Made by a program: the position numbers and the translations under genes. The notes under the pieces are model-generated. The model was not told where the DNA came from, did not search any database, and worked only from the letters and a program-made list of their open reading frames with translations. This document shows positions 1-7,279 of a stretch of 9,427 bases of DNA, piece after piece. The number at the start of each line of letters is the position of its first letter. The stretch's first letter is position 1. The stretch covers positions 1 through 9,427 of the forward strand of contig WQXW01000046.1 of the NCBI GenBank assembly GCA_009781575.1, written 5' to 3'. This DNA comes from Solirubrobacterales bacterium. Its GTDB lineage: Bacteria > Actinomycetota > Thermoleophilia > Solirubrobacterales > Solirubrobacteraceae.

Positions 1-753
1 CACCACCGAGATTCCGAGATACACGCCGAGCACTGCCAGCAGGACGAGGTTGACCGCCCGCGGCACCTGGCGGCCGGGGTCGCGCGCCTCCTCGGCCATG
101 TTGGCGACCGTCTCGATGCCGGTGTAGGCGAGCATCGCCAGCGAGAGCGCGAAGATCAGGTTGTGCACGCTCGGGGCCGTGCCCAGATGGATCTGGTGGA
201 TCAGCAGCGCGGGGTCGAGCACGAGCACCGTGCCGAGGATCACCAGCATGATCTGCGTCGAGAGGTCCACCATCGCGAGCACGAAGTTGACCCTCGTCGA
301 CTCGCCGAGTCCCCGGATGTTCAGGGCGGCCAGCACCGCCACCACGATCAGGCCGCCGAAGATGTCGTCGGGGTTGTGGTTGAGCCCCCCCAGCCCCGGA
401 AAGGCGCTCAGATAGTGGGGCACGAAGAACGCGGAGATCGCGATCGTGAGGATGTAGTCGAGGCTCAGCGCCCAGCCGGCGAAGAAGGAGACGACCTCGT
501 TGAACGCGTGCCTCGCAAACGAGGACGACCCGCCCGCTTCCGGAAGCATCGACGCGCCCTCCGCATAGGTCTTCGCGGTGAGCGCAAAGAGGCCGCCCGC
601 GAACAGGAACACCAGCGGGGTGAGCCCCAGCGCGTAGCCGGCCACCAGCCCCAGGGCGTAGTAGATCGAGGAGCCCACGTTGCCGTAGGCGGTCGCGAAC
701 AGGCCCGGCACCCCGACCGACCGGCGAAGGCCATACTCGGTGAGGCGCGCCAC
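1..753 (-). CDS. APC-family amino acid permease, partial (C-terminus beyond left edge)
   Basis: This is an inner-membrane secondary transporter, likely for amino acids or related amines; the substrate cannot be read from the sequence. The frame is open from GTG at 753 to the left edge, giving 251 residues of a family usually 430-550 long. The protein begins MARLTEYGLRRSVGVPG, followed by helix 1 with the glycine/serine break GNVGSSIYY typical of the LeuT-fold APC superfamily. Next come the loop YAEGASMLPEAGGSSSFARH, several hydrophobic helices, and the helix 6-loop signature AYTGIETVANMAEEARDPGR, which is diagnostic of the family. No Shine-Dalgarno precedes the GTG. A TATACG box at 762-767 (minus strand) would start transcription almost at the codon, so the mRNA may be leaderless (inference). 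The frame stays open upstream of 753, so a longer form is possible. It is divergent from the gene at 928. Confidence 0.93.
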   Translation of the reverse strand, partial: MARLTEYGLRRSVGVPGLFATAYGNVGSSIYYALGLVAGYALGLTPLVFLFAGGLFALTAKTYAEGASMLPEAGGSSSFARHAFNEVVSFFAGWALSLDYILTIAISAFFVPHYLSAFPGLGGLNHNPDDIFGGLIVVAVLAALNIRGLGESTRVNFVLAMVDLSTQIMLVILGTVLVLDPALLIHQIHLGTAPSVHNLIFALSLAMLAYTGIETVANMAEEARDPGRQVPRAVNLVLLAVLGVYLGISVV

Positions 754-761
754 GCCCGCAG

Positions 762-767
762 CGTATA
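762..767 (-). promoter_or_regulatory. Possible -10 element for the permease gene
   Basis: TATACG on the minus strand lies about 8 bases before the GTG at 753 and resembles a sigma-A -10 hexamer. No clear -35 hexamer sits at normal spacing. If real, transcription would begin at or within a few bases of the start codon, which would fit the missing ribosome binding site. Weak on its own. Confidence 0.3.
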
Positions 768-790
768 CACCGCGCCGATCGGAGCCGGCC

Positions 791-818
791 GCGCCCGCCG
801 GTCCCGATCGGCGGGCGC
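791..818. repeat. GC-rich inverted repeat in a divergent promoter region
   Basis: Perfect 10-base arms, GCGCCCGCCG at 791-800 and CGGCGGGCGC at 809-818, surround an 8-base loop. It could form a hairpin in the 5' leader of either divergent transcript or be a protein binding site. There is no T-tract, so it is not an ordinary intrinsic terminator. In DNA this GC-rich, short inverted repeats arise by chance fairly often. Confidence 0.45.
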
Positions 819-830
819 CCGCCCCTCCCC

Positions 831-848
831 GTGCAAGTTCACATGCAC
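831..848. promoter_or_regulatory. Operator-like palindrome between divergent genes
   Basis: The 18-base dyad has the form GTGCAnGTnnACnTGCAC, with 14 of 18 positions symmetric. It lies in the only non-coding stretch between the permease (starting at 753, minus) and the hypothetical gene (starting about 928, plus). The size and symmetry suit a dimeric repressor such as a GntR, LacI or TetR family member. No regulator gene is visible in the window, so the cognate protein is unknown. A TATGAT box lies nearby at 876-881. Confidence 0.4.
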
Positions 849-875
849 GCCCCACGGCGCGGCAGGAAACGGGCT

Positions 876-881
876 TATGAT
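876..881 (+). promoter_or_regulatory. Possible -10 box (TATGAT) upstream of the hypothetical gene
   Basis: TATGAT is one base from the TATAAT consensus and lies about 47 bases before the ATG at 928. No convincing -35 hexamer is found 16-19 bases upstream. It also overlaps the alternative ATG codons at 877 and 880, so if the box is real the start at 928 is favoured. Confidence 0.25.
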
Positions 882-927
882 GGCGACGGATCCGGGGTCG
901 CGATCTCCGGCACGCCCACGATCGAGC

Positions 928-1380
928 ATGCGCCGCGGAAACTATGACTCAGGAGACGATTTCGTCCTCGAATACGGGGAGCTTCGCTTCACCTTCAACG
1001 AGCGCGACTTCTCCGAGCGCTGCGAGCAGGCGGCGATCCGGCTCGGCTTCGTCCACCGCACGCTGGGCGAGGAGGAGCTCGAGGACCTCGTGAACCTGGC
1101 GGTCAACGGCGAGATCCCCGACCCCGCCTCCGCGCTGGGGGAGCACGTCAACCGCTGCTGGCCGGAGCTCACCGGACCGGTGGAGCGCTCGTTGGTGCAC
1201 TGGCTGCGCCGCCTGGTGTTCCGGGGCGCGTGGCTCGACCAGCGGGTCAACGAGGACGAGTTGGAGGTGCGCTTCATCGCCGAGACCGGCGGCTTCGCCT
1301 ACGTGCAGCCCGATCGCAGTGGCGAGCCGATCGAGCTCTCGCCCGAGCCCTCGTGGGGCCGGGTCGCCTACCGTCGCTGA
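928..1380 (+). CDS. Hypothetical protein, 150 residues, family not recognised
   Basis: I do not recognise this protein. It is acidic, with no signal peptide or membrane helix. The N-terminal region (DDFVLEYGELRFTFNERDF) looks like beta strands. A helical middle contains EEELEDLVNLAVNG and ends in an amphipathic segment (VERSLVHWLRRLVFRG). A C-terminal beta-rich part follows (ELEVRFIAETGGFAYVQPD). Codon use is typical of the window, and the residue pattern alternates as in a folded domain, which supports a real gene. The start is uncertain. ATG 928 gives a sensible N-terminus but has no ribosome site. ATG 877 or 880 lies behind AGGA at 864-867 but would add a low-complexity leader. The frame is open much further upstream, opposite the permease, but that part reads as antisense. 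It is divergent from the permease and convergent with the Rho-like gene 40 bases downstream. Confidence 0.72.
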   Translation: MRRGNYDSGDDFVLEYGELRFTFNERDFSERCEQAAIRLGFVHRTLGEEELEDLVNLAVNGEIPDPASALGEHVNRCWPELTGPVERSLVHWLRRLVFRGAWLDQRVNEDELEVRFIAETGGFAYVQPDRSGEPIELSPEPSWGRVAYRR

Positions 1381-1420
1381 ACCTGGGGAGGCGGCGCGCC
1401 CGGCACCCGGCGCCCGGCGC

Positions 1421-2683
<1,263 letters not shown>

Positions 2684-2690
2684 CTGCTCT

Positions 2691-2696
2691 CTCCTT
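2691..2696 (-). promoter_or_regulatory. Ribosome binding site that fixes the Rho-like start
   Basis: AAGGAG on the minus strand lies seven bases before ATG 2683. The frame stays open to 2872, where it would run through the downstream repeat element, so this site decides for the shorter 420-residue protein. Confidence 0.85.
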
Positions 2697-2790
2697 GGTC
2701 GGGATGGGCGGTCGGCGCCCGGCGGCGTTGAGCGACAGCCGCCGGCACCCGCGCGGAGCCTAGCGATTTTGCGCGAATCTGGGGCGGGGT

Positions 2791-2890
2791 CGAACACGCC
2801 TGTCCGAGGCGCCGTTGGGGGATTCAAAAAGAGGATTCGTTCCGCGCGGAACCAATCCAAAAAACAAAACACGGAACGGACGGAGCTCGA
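2791..2890 (-). repeat. Dispersed inverted repeat, copy 1, containing a terminator
   Basis: About 100 bases matching the reverse complement of 7280-7380. The core of roughly 70 bases (2810-2878) differs at a single position, and the left flank (CGAACACGCCTGTC here, CGAACACACCTGTC in the other copy) is similar but diverged. It is distinctly more A/T-rich than the surrounding genome because of its A/T tracts. It lies between the end of folP (2957) and the start of the Rho-like gene (2683), both on the minus strand. Its hairpin plus T-tract reads on the minus strand, sense to folP. No open frame with coding character and no transposase is associated with it. Confidence 0.9.
2825..2858 (-). terminator. 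Rho-independent terminator downstream of folP (copy 1)
   Basis: On the minus strand, a 26-base near-palindrome (2833-2858) with half-site GCGGAACGAATCC is followed by TCTTTTTG. One arm base is mismatched relative to the perfect palindrome in copy 2. It lies about 100 bases after the folP stop and 140 bases before the Rho-like start, so it should insulate the Rho-like gene from glpD-folP transcription. A second T-rich run precedes the stem. Confidence 0.75.
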
Positions 2891-2903
2891 GGACGGAGCT
2901 CGA
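2878..2903. repeat. Perfect 13-bp tandem duplication beside repeat copy 1
   Basis: GGACGGAGCTCGA occurs twice in a row (2878-2890, 2891-2903). The unit contains the end of the dispersed repeat. Copy 2 at 7281-7293 has only one related unit, so the duplication arose locally. Confidence 0.85.
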
Positions 2904-2956
2904 GCTCGGGGTCGCCCACCGGCACCGAGGGAGCGGGCGCCAGCGCGGAACGCGCG

Positions 2957-3862
2957 CTAGGGCCCGCCGTCGTCGTGGCGCAGCACCTCGCTCAGCGCAA
3001 GCTGGGGGGAGGGGCGCAGCGAGCCGTCCAGCGCCGACTGCACTGCCAGGAAGTCAGCCGCGGGCGCGACCTCGTGCAGGCGCAGGATGTGCGCGCCGGC
3101 GCTCACGCCGTGCGCGAGCGCGGCCAGCGTGCCGGCAGTGCGCTCGCGCGGGGGGCGACCGGTGAGCGCGCCGATGAAGTCCTTGCGGGAGATCGCCAGC
3201 AGAATGGGCCGGCCGAGCTCGTGGAGGCTCTCGAGCCCGCGCAACAGCTCGATCGTCTGCGCCGGGGTCTTGGCAAAGTCGGGCCCCGGATCGACGATCA
3301 GCTGCTCGAAGCGCACCCCCTCCGACAGCGCGAGCTCGATGCGCGCACGCAGGAACGCGCACACCTCCTCGGTCACCTCGCCGTAGAGATCGGGGTCCTG
3401 CAGGCGCTGCTTGGGCGCCGCGCGCGTGTGCATGATCACCAGCGCCGCGCCGGTGCGCGCGCACAGCCGCGCCAGCTCGGGGTCGCGCAGGCCGCTGACG
3501 TCGTTGACCATCACCGCGCCCGCGTCGATCGCCGCGGCGGCGACCGGCGGCTTGTAGGTGTCGACCGAGATGATCGCGTCGAGCTCGCCGGCGAGCGCCC
3601 GCACGAGCGGCACCACGCGCTCGATCTCCTTCTCGACCTCCACCGCCGCTCGATCGGTGCGCGCCGACTCCCCGCCCACGTCCAGCATCTCGGCGCCCTC
3701 GCGCACGAGCGCGCGTCCCAGTTGCACGCGGGCCGCCGGCGTCGCCGTGGCGCCGCCGTCGCTGAACGAGTCGGGCGAAGCGTTGACTATGCCCATCAGC
3801 CGCGGCCGCTCGCCCAGCTCCAGCGTGCGGTCCCCGGCCCGCAGCGTCACACGGCGGCGCAC
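2957..3862 (-). CDS. folP: Dihydropteroate synthase
   Basis: It condenses 6-hydroxymethyl-7,8-dihydropterin pyrophosphate with p-aminobenzoate to dihydropteroate in cytoplasmic folate synthesis; it is the sulfonamide target. The 301 residues fit the family. Motifs in order: MGIVNASPDSFSDGG (N27), DVGGESAR (61-68), SVDTYK (D101), VNDVSG (N120), IVDPGPDFAKT, AISRKDFIG and ILRLHEV; all pterin- and pyrophosphate-contacting residues I know of are kept. The usual ESTRPG loop reads ESARTD, a variant I associate with actinobacterial enzymes. GTG 3862 is chosen because GGAGGGGG lies seven bases upstream (3870-3877); it overlaps the glpD end by 16 bases. GTG 3850, forming a GTGA overlap, is the alternative. 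Actinobacteria can carry a second, non-DHPS FolP paralogue, and no other folate gene is near, so the exact role is not certain. Confidence 0.93.
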   Translation of the reverse strand: MRRRVTLRAGDRTLELGERPRLMGIVNASPDSFSDGGATATPAARVQLGRALVREGAEMLDVGGESARTDRAAVEVEKEIERVVPLVRALAGELDAIISVDTYKPPVAAAAIDAGAVMVNDVSGLRDPELARLCARTGAALVIMHTRAAPKQRLQDPDLYGEVTEEVCAFLRARIELALSEGVRFEQLIVDPGPDFAKTPAQTIELLRGLESLHELGRPILLAISRKDFIGALTGRPPRERTAGTLAALAHGVSAGAHILRLHEVAPAADFLAVQSALDGSLRPSPQLALSEVLRHDDGGP

Positions 3863-5640
3863 CGGTCCACCCCCTCCGCGAGCGCCTCCTCGCGGAACCG
3901 CTCGAGCTGGCGCCGCCACTCGGCCCGGTCCCAGCCGAGCTCCGACCCCAGCACGTCGGCCACGTTTTGCACGGCACCGTCGCCGGGGGCGCCGCCGGGG
4001 CCCCTGCCGGGGTCGGCGCCGCCACCGTCCGCTCTGCCGTCCATGCCGCCGGCCCCGCTGCCGTTCGCGCCGTCCCGGCCGTCGTCCGCGCGCCCATCTG
4101 CGTCGCCCGACGTGGCGAGCGCCGGGGCGGCGAGCAGCGCCAGGCGCGTGCGGCGCAGCAGCACGTCGCCGATCGTGCGGGCCTGCTCGCGCCGTGCCGC
4201 CTGGACTGTCTCGGCGAGCAGGTCGGGCATGCCGGGCACGATCGGCGCCGCCAGCTGACGGTGCTCGGCGGCGATCGCCAGCACCTCGTGCGCGGCGTGG
4301 CCGTACCGAGCGGCCAGCGCGTGGTAGGCCTGCTCGTGCACGCCCTCCACGCGCGGAAGCTCTGAGGGGGCGATCGCCTGGCCCAGCGGGATCTCGTGCG
4401 TGCGGCAGGGCGCGTCGCGCGCTTCGCGCTCCACCAGGCGATCCACCACGAGCTTGGCCATGCGCCGGAAGGTGGTGAGCTTGCCGCCGGTGATCGTGAG
4501 CATCCCGCTGGAGGTCTCATACAGCTCGGCTTTGCGCGAGATGTCCACCGACTTGCGCGCGTCGCCGCTCGATATCAGCGGGCGCACTCCCGCGAAGGCA
4601 CCCGTGAGCTGCGCGGGGCCCAGATCGGTGGCGAAGAACTCGTTGACCGCGTCCAGCAGGTAGTGCACGTCCTGCTCGGCCGGCGCGATGTGCTCGAGCG
4701 GGCCCTCGTAGTCGTTGTCGGTGGTCCCGATGAGCGTGCGCCCCAGCCACGGCAGCGCAAAGAGCGAGCGGCCGTCGGTGACCGGCACGATCGCGCCCGC
4801 CACCAGCGGCAGATCGTCGGCGCTCAGCGTGATGTGGGTGCCGCGGCTGGGGCGGATCGAGGGCACCTCGGCCTCGACGTGCAGCTCCTCGGGGCGCAGC
4901 TCATCGGCCCACACGCCGGTGGCGTTGACCACGTTGGCCGCGCGCACGTCGAGCTCGGCGCCGCCCTCCATGTCGGTCGCGCGCACACCGTGCGCCTTGC
5001 CGCCGCGCTCCAGCAGCGCGCTCGCGCGCAGACGATTCACGCACACCGCGCCGAAGCGCTCGGCCTCGCCCAGCACGGTCAACACCAGGCGCGCGTCGTC
5101 GGTCTGGCAGTCGTAGAAGAGGTAACCGCCGGTGGGCTCCCGCGGGGCGAGCGCCGGCAGCAGCGCGCTCACCTCCCCGCCGGAGATCGTGCGGTGGCGC
5201 TCGGGGCTCCACGTCTCGAGCGCCGCCTCACCGCCGCGCCCGCGCGCGCGCCGGCCGATGCGGTCGACCGCCATCACGTGGTAGAGGTTCAGGCCCACGC
5301 CGGTCATGCGGTCGGGGCGCGCGCCCTCGAATGCCGGCACCACCAGCGGCAGCGGTCGCACGAGGTGGGGAGCCAGCTCCACCAGCAGGCGCCGCTCGAG
5401 CAGCGCCTCGCGCACCAGCCCGAGGTCGAAATGCTGCAGGTATCGCAGCCCGCCGTGGATGAGCTTGCTCGAGCGGCTGGATGTGCCGGCGGCGAAATCC
5501 GCGCGCTCGATCAGCGCCACGCTGTAGCCACGCGCGGCCGCGTCCAGCGCCACGCCGGCGCCGGTGGCCCCGCCCCCGACGACCAGCACGTCGAACTCGT
5601 TCTCCGAAAGGGCGTCGAGGGCCTGCGCGCGCGCGATCAC
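3847..5640 (-). CDS. glpD: FAD-dependent glycerol-3-phosphate dehydrogenase
   Basis: It oxidises sn-glycerol 3-phosphate to dihydroxyacetone phosphate at the membrane face and passes electrons to quinone, linking glycerol and lipid breakdown to respiration. The 597 residues show an N-terminal FAD Rossmann motif (VVGGGATGAGVALDAAARG, about 20-38), the GlpD signature GTSSRSSKLIHGGLRYL (about 52-68), NATGVWADEL, IGTTDNDYEG and the FAD-closing GGKLTTFRRMA, followed by the helical DAO_C-type domain. Within that C-terminal region a stretch of about 50 residues rich in Gly, Asp and Ala (about 500-550) interrupts the domain and is absent from E. coli GlpD (about 500 residues). The GTG start at 5640 has only TGAGG very close by, but the N-terminus fits the family. 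It is read first in the pair with folP and is divergent from the gene at 5780. Confidence 0.95.
   Translation of the reverse strand: MIARAQALDALSENEFDVLVVGGGATGAGVALDAAARGYSVALIERADFAAGTSSRSSKLIHGGLRYLQHFDLGLVREALLERRLLVELAPHLVRPLPLVVPAFEGARPDRMTGVGLNLYHVMAVDRIGRRARGRGGEAALETWSPERHRTISGGEVSALLPALAPREPTGGYLFYDCQTDDARLVLTVLGEAERFGAVCVNRLRASALLERGGKAHGVRATDMEGGAELDVRAANVVNATGVWADELRPEELHVEAEVPSIRPSRGTHITLSADDLPLVAGAIVPVTDGRSLFALPWLGRTLIGTTDNDYEGPLEHIAPAEQDVHYLLDAVNEFFATDLGPAQLTGAFAGVRPLISSGDARKSVDISRKAELYETSSGMLTITGGKLTTFRRMAKLVVDRLVEREARDAPCRTHEIPLGQAIAPSELPRVEGVHEQAYHALAARYGHAAHEVLAIAAEHRQLAAPIVPGMPDLLAETVQAARREQARTIGDVLLRRTRLALLAAPALATSGDADGRADDGRDGANGSGAGGMDGRADGGGADPGRGPGGAPGDGAVQNVADVLGSELGWDRAEWRRQLERFREEALAEGVDRCAAV
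3870..3877 (-). promoter_or_regulatory. Ribosome binding site for folP inside the glpD 3' end
   Basis: GGAGGGGG on the minus strand, seven bases before GTG 3862. It lies within the last codons of glpD, so folP translation is probably coupled to glpD. Confidence 0.7.
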
Positions 5641-5655
5641 ATCCTCAGTGTCTCA

Positions 5656-5685
5656 GAGCGCCACGGAGCGCCAGCGAGCGCCAGC
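5656..5685. repeat. Three 10-bp tandem units upstream of glpD
   Basis: GAGCGCCACG, GAGCGCCAGC and GAGCGCCAGC in tandem, directly upstream of the glpD start in the divergent intergenic region. At about one helical turn per unit they would lie on the same DNA face, which would suit repeated regulator contacts; simple slippage is equally possible. Confidence 0.7.
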
Positions 5686-5766
5686 GAACGATTCACACCG
5701 ATTGCGCACGAATAGCGCACGCAGTCGCTAAGGTGCTCAGCTCGATCGTCGACTCTTCTCCCCGGG

Positions 5767-5772
5767 AAGGAG
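5767..5772 (+). promoter_or_regulatory. Ribosome binding site for the FAD oxidoreductase
   Basis: AAGGAG seven bases before GTG 5780; it decides the start of the downstream gene. Confidence 0.85.
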
Positions 5773-5779
5773 CGCGCCG

Positions 5780-7213
5780 GTGGATGACAACCCTCCAACT
5801 GTCCCCGCGCAGGCCGAGCTGGACGTGCTCCGCTCGCGTATCGCCGGCGATGTGATCGGCAGGGGCGAGGACGGCTTCGACGCCACGCGCCGGGCATTCC
5901 TGCTGACGCTCGATCAGCGCCCGGCGATGGTGGCGCTGCCGCAATCCGCTCACGACGTGCAGGAGATCGTGCGCTTCGCGCGCTCGGCCGGTCTGCGGGT
6001 CGCACCCCAGAGCACGGGCCACGGAGCCTCCCCGCTGGAGGATCTCGGCGACGCGATTCTGCTGAAGACCTCGCGCATGCGGGGCGCCGAGATCGATCCC
6101 GACACCCGCACCGCGCGCGCGCAGGCCGGAGCGCAGTGGCAGGACGTCACGGGGCCGGCGGCCGAGCACGGTCTCGCCGCGCTCGCGGGGAGCGCCGCCA
6201 ACGTGGGGGTGCTGGGCTACACGCTGGGCGGCGGGATCGGGTGGCTCGCCCGTAAGTACGGTCTTTCGGCCAACAGCGTGGTCGCCGCGGAGCTCGTCCT
6301 GCCCGACGGCACGCTCGTGCGGGCCGATCCCACCAACGAGCCCGACCTGTTCTGGGCGACGCGCGGCGGCGGTGGCGGGATGGGCGTGGTGAGCGCGATC
6401 GAGGTCGCGCTCTACCCGGTGCGCGAGCTCTACGCGGGCGTGCTGTTCTTCCCGATCGAGCGCTCCGCGGAGGTGCTGCACGCGTGGCGCGAGTGGACCG
6501 CGAGCGTGCCCGACGAGCTGACCTCGATCGGGCGGATCGTGCAGTTTCCGCCGATCCCCGACGTGCCGGAGCAGGTGCGAGGACAGTCGTTCGTGCTCGT
6601 CGAGGCCGCCTATCTCGGCCAGGAGCGCGCGGGTGAAGCTCTGATGCGCCCGCTGCGCGAGCTCGGGCCCGCGATGGACACCTTCGCGATGATGCCGCCC
6701 CCCGGACTGGCGGCTCTGCACATGGATCCGCCGGAGCCCGTGCCCGCCCGCGGTGACGGAGTACTCCTCGCCGACACGCCTGTGGGCGCGATCGATGCGG
6801 TGGTGGCGGTCGCCGGCCCCGACTCCGGCTCGCCGCTGTTGAGCGTCGAGCTGCGCCAGCTGGGCGGCGCGCTCGCGCGCACCACGGCCGCCGACGCAGG
6901 CCCGCAGCGCCCGCAGCGCCCGCAGGGCCCGCAGGGCCCGCAGGCCACGCTGGCCGGCAGCTGCGCGGTTTTCGCGGTGGGCCTCGCCCCGACCCCCGAG
7001 ATGGGCGAGGCCGTGGCGGCGCACGTGCGCCAGGTCAAGGGCGCGCTCGAGCCGTGGCGCGCCGAGTACGACTACTTCAACGTGCTCGACAGCCCGGGCG
7101 ATGGCGATGCAGTGCTCCCGCCCGACTCGTACAGCCGCCTCCGTCAGCTCAAGGCTCGGTACGACCCGGATGAGTCGATCGTCTCGGCGCACCCCATCCG
7201 CCCCGCAGTTTGA
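5780..7213 (+). CDS. FAD-linked oxidoreductase, BBE / 6-hydroxynicotine oxidase type
   Basis: It is probably a flavin oxidase or dehydrogenase acting on a small amine, sugar or secondary-metabolite substrate that I cannot name. The 477 residues have an FAD_binding_4 (PCMH-type) domain at about 45-215: PQSAHDVQEIVRFAR, then STGHGAS with H81 at the site of the covalent 8-alpha-histidyl flavin bond, and GVLGYTLGGGIGWLARKYG. The second covalent site of bicovalent BBE enzymes (Cys in GxCxxVG) is GSAANVG here, so A139 replaces the cysteine and linkage should be to histidine only, as in 6-hydroxy-D-nicotine oxidase. The C-terminus (YDYFNVLD...SYSRLRQLKARYDPD) is the BBE motif. A proline/glutamine-rich insert at about 374-388 is encoded by 9-bp repeats. 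The GTG start is supported by AAGGAG. No signal peptide is seen. It is divergent from glpD with its own terminator downstream. Confidence 0.92.
   Translation: MDDNPPTVPAQAELDVLRSRIAGDVIGRGEDGFDATRRAFLLTLDQRPAMVALPQSAHDVQEIVRFARSAGLRVAPQSTGHGASPLEDLGDAILLKTSRMRGAEIDPDTRTARAQAGAQWQDVTGPAAEHGLAALAGSAANVGVLGYTLGGGIGWLARKYGLSANSVVAAELVLPDGTLVRADPTNEPDLFWATRGGGGGMGVVSAIEVALYPVRELYAGVLFFPIERSAEVLHAWREWTASVPDELTSIGRIVQFPPIPDVPEQVRGQSFVLVEAAYLGQERAGEALMRPLRELGPAMDTFAMMPPPGLAALHMDPPEPVPARGDGVLLADTPVGAIDAVVAVAGPDSGSPLLSVELRQLGGALARTTAADAGPQRPQRPQGPQGPQATLAGSCAVFAVGLAPTPEMGEAVAAHVRQVKGALEPWRAEYDYFNVLDSPGDGDAVLPPDSYSRLRQLKARYDPDESIVSAHPIRPAV
6901..6945. repeat. Five 9-bp tandem units within the FAD oxidoreductase gene
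   Basis: CCCGCAGCG (twice), CCCGCAGGG (twice) and CCCGCAGGC in tandem, encoding the Pro-Gln-Arg/Gly repeat PQRPQRPQGPQGPQ. It probably forms an exposed loop; repeat number could vary without a frameshift. Confidence 0.9.
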
Positions 7214-7279
7214 GACGGTGCGGCTCTCCTGGAGGGACGAGGATTCTCCGAGCGGGCGCCCGCTCCAGCGCCGCCGCGG

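Noticed and set aside
163..927. Long plus-strand open frame leading into the hypothetical gene
   Set aside because: It is the antisense of the permease; the translation is rich in Arg, His and Glu without domain character, and the permease frame has clear family motifs.
1381..1420. Possible bidirectional terminator in the 40-base convergent gap
   Set aside because: GGCGCC/CCCGG-type self-complementarity exists but there is no T-tract and no dominant stem; in DNA this GC-rich it cannot be told from background.
2757..2762. TAGGCT as a -10 box for the Rho-like gene
   Set aside because: No supporting -35 hexamer at 16-19 bases, and this motif is common by chance.
2684..2872. Longer N-terminus for the Rho-like protein, starting at 2872
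   Set aside because: It would run through the terminator repeat, whereas ATG 2683 has an excellent AAGGAG site and starts directly at the Rho_N-like domain.
2815..2875. Peptide GDSKRGFVPRGTNPKNKTR encoded identically in both copies of the repeat
   Set aside because: The one core difference is synonymous in this frame, but with only one difference that is no evidence of coding. The frames around it differ, and hairpin plus T-tract explain the sequence better.
4396..5715. Long plus-strand frame opposite glpD
   Set aside because: Antisense with His/Arg/Gln-rich composition and no domain; glpD is unambiguous.
5703..5719. TGCGC...GCGCA inverted repeat between glpD and the FAD oxidoreductase
   Set aside because: The arms are only five bases of pure G/C/T/A background type; too short to claim as an operator in this composition.
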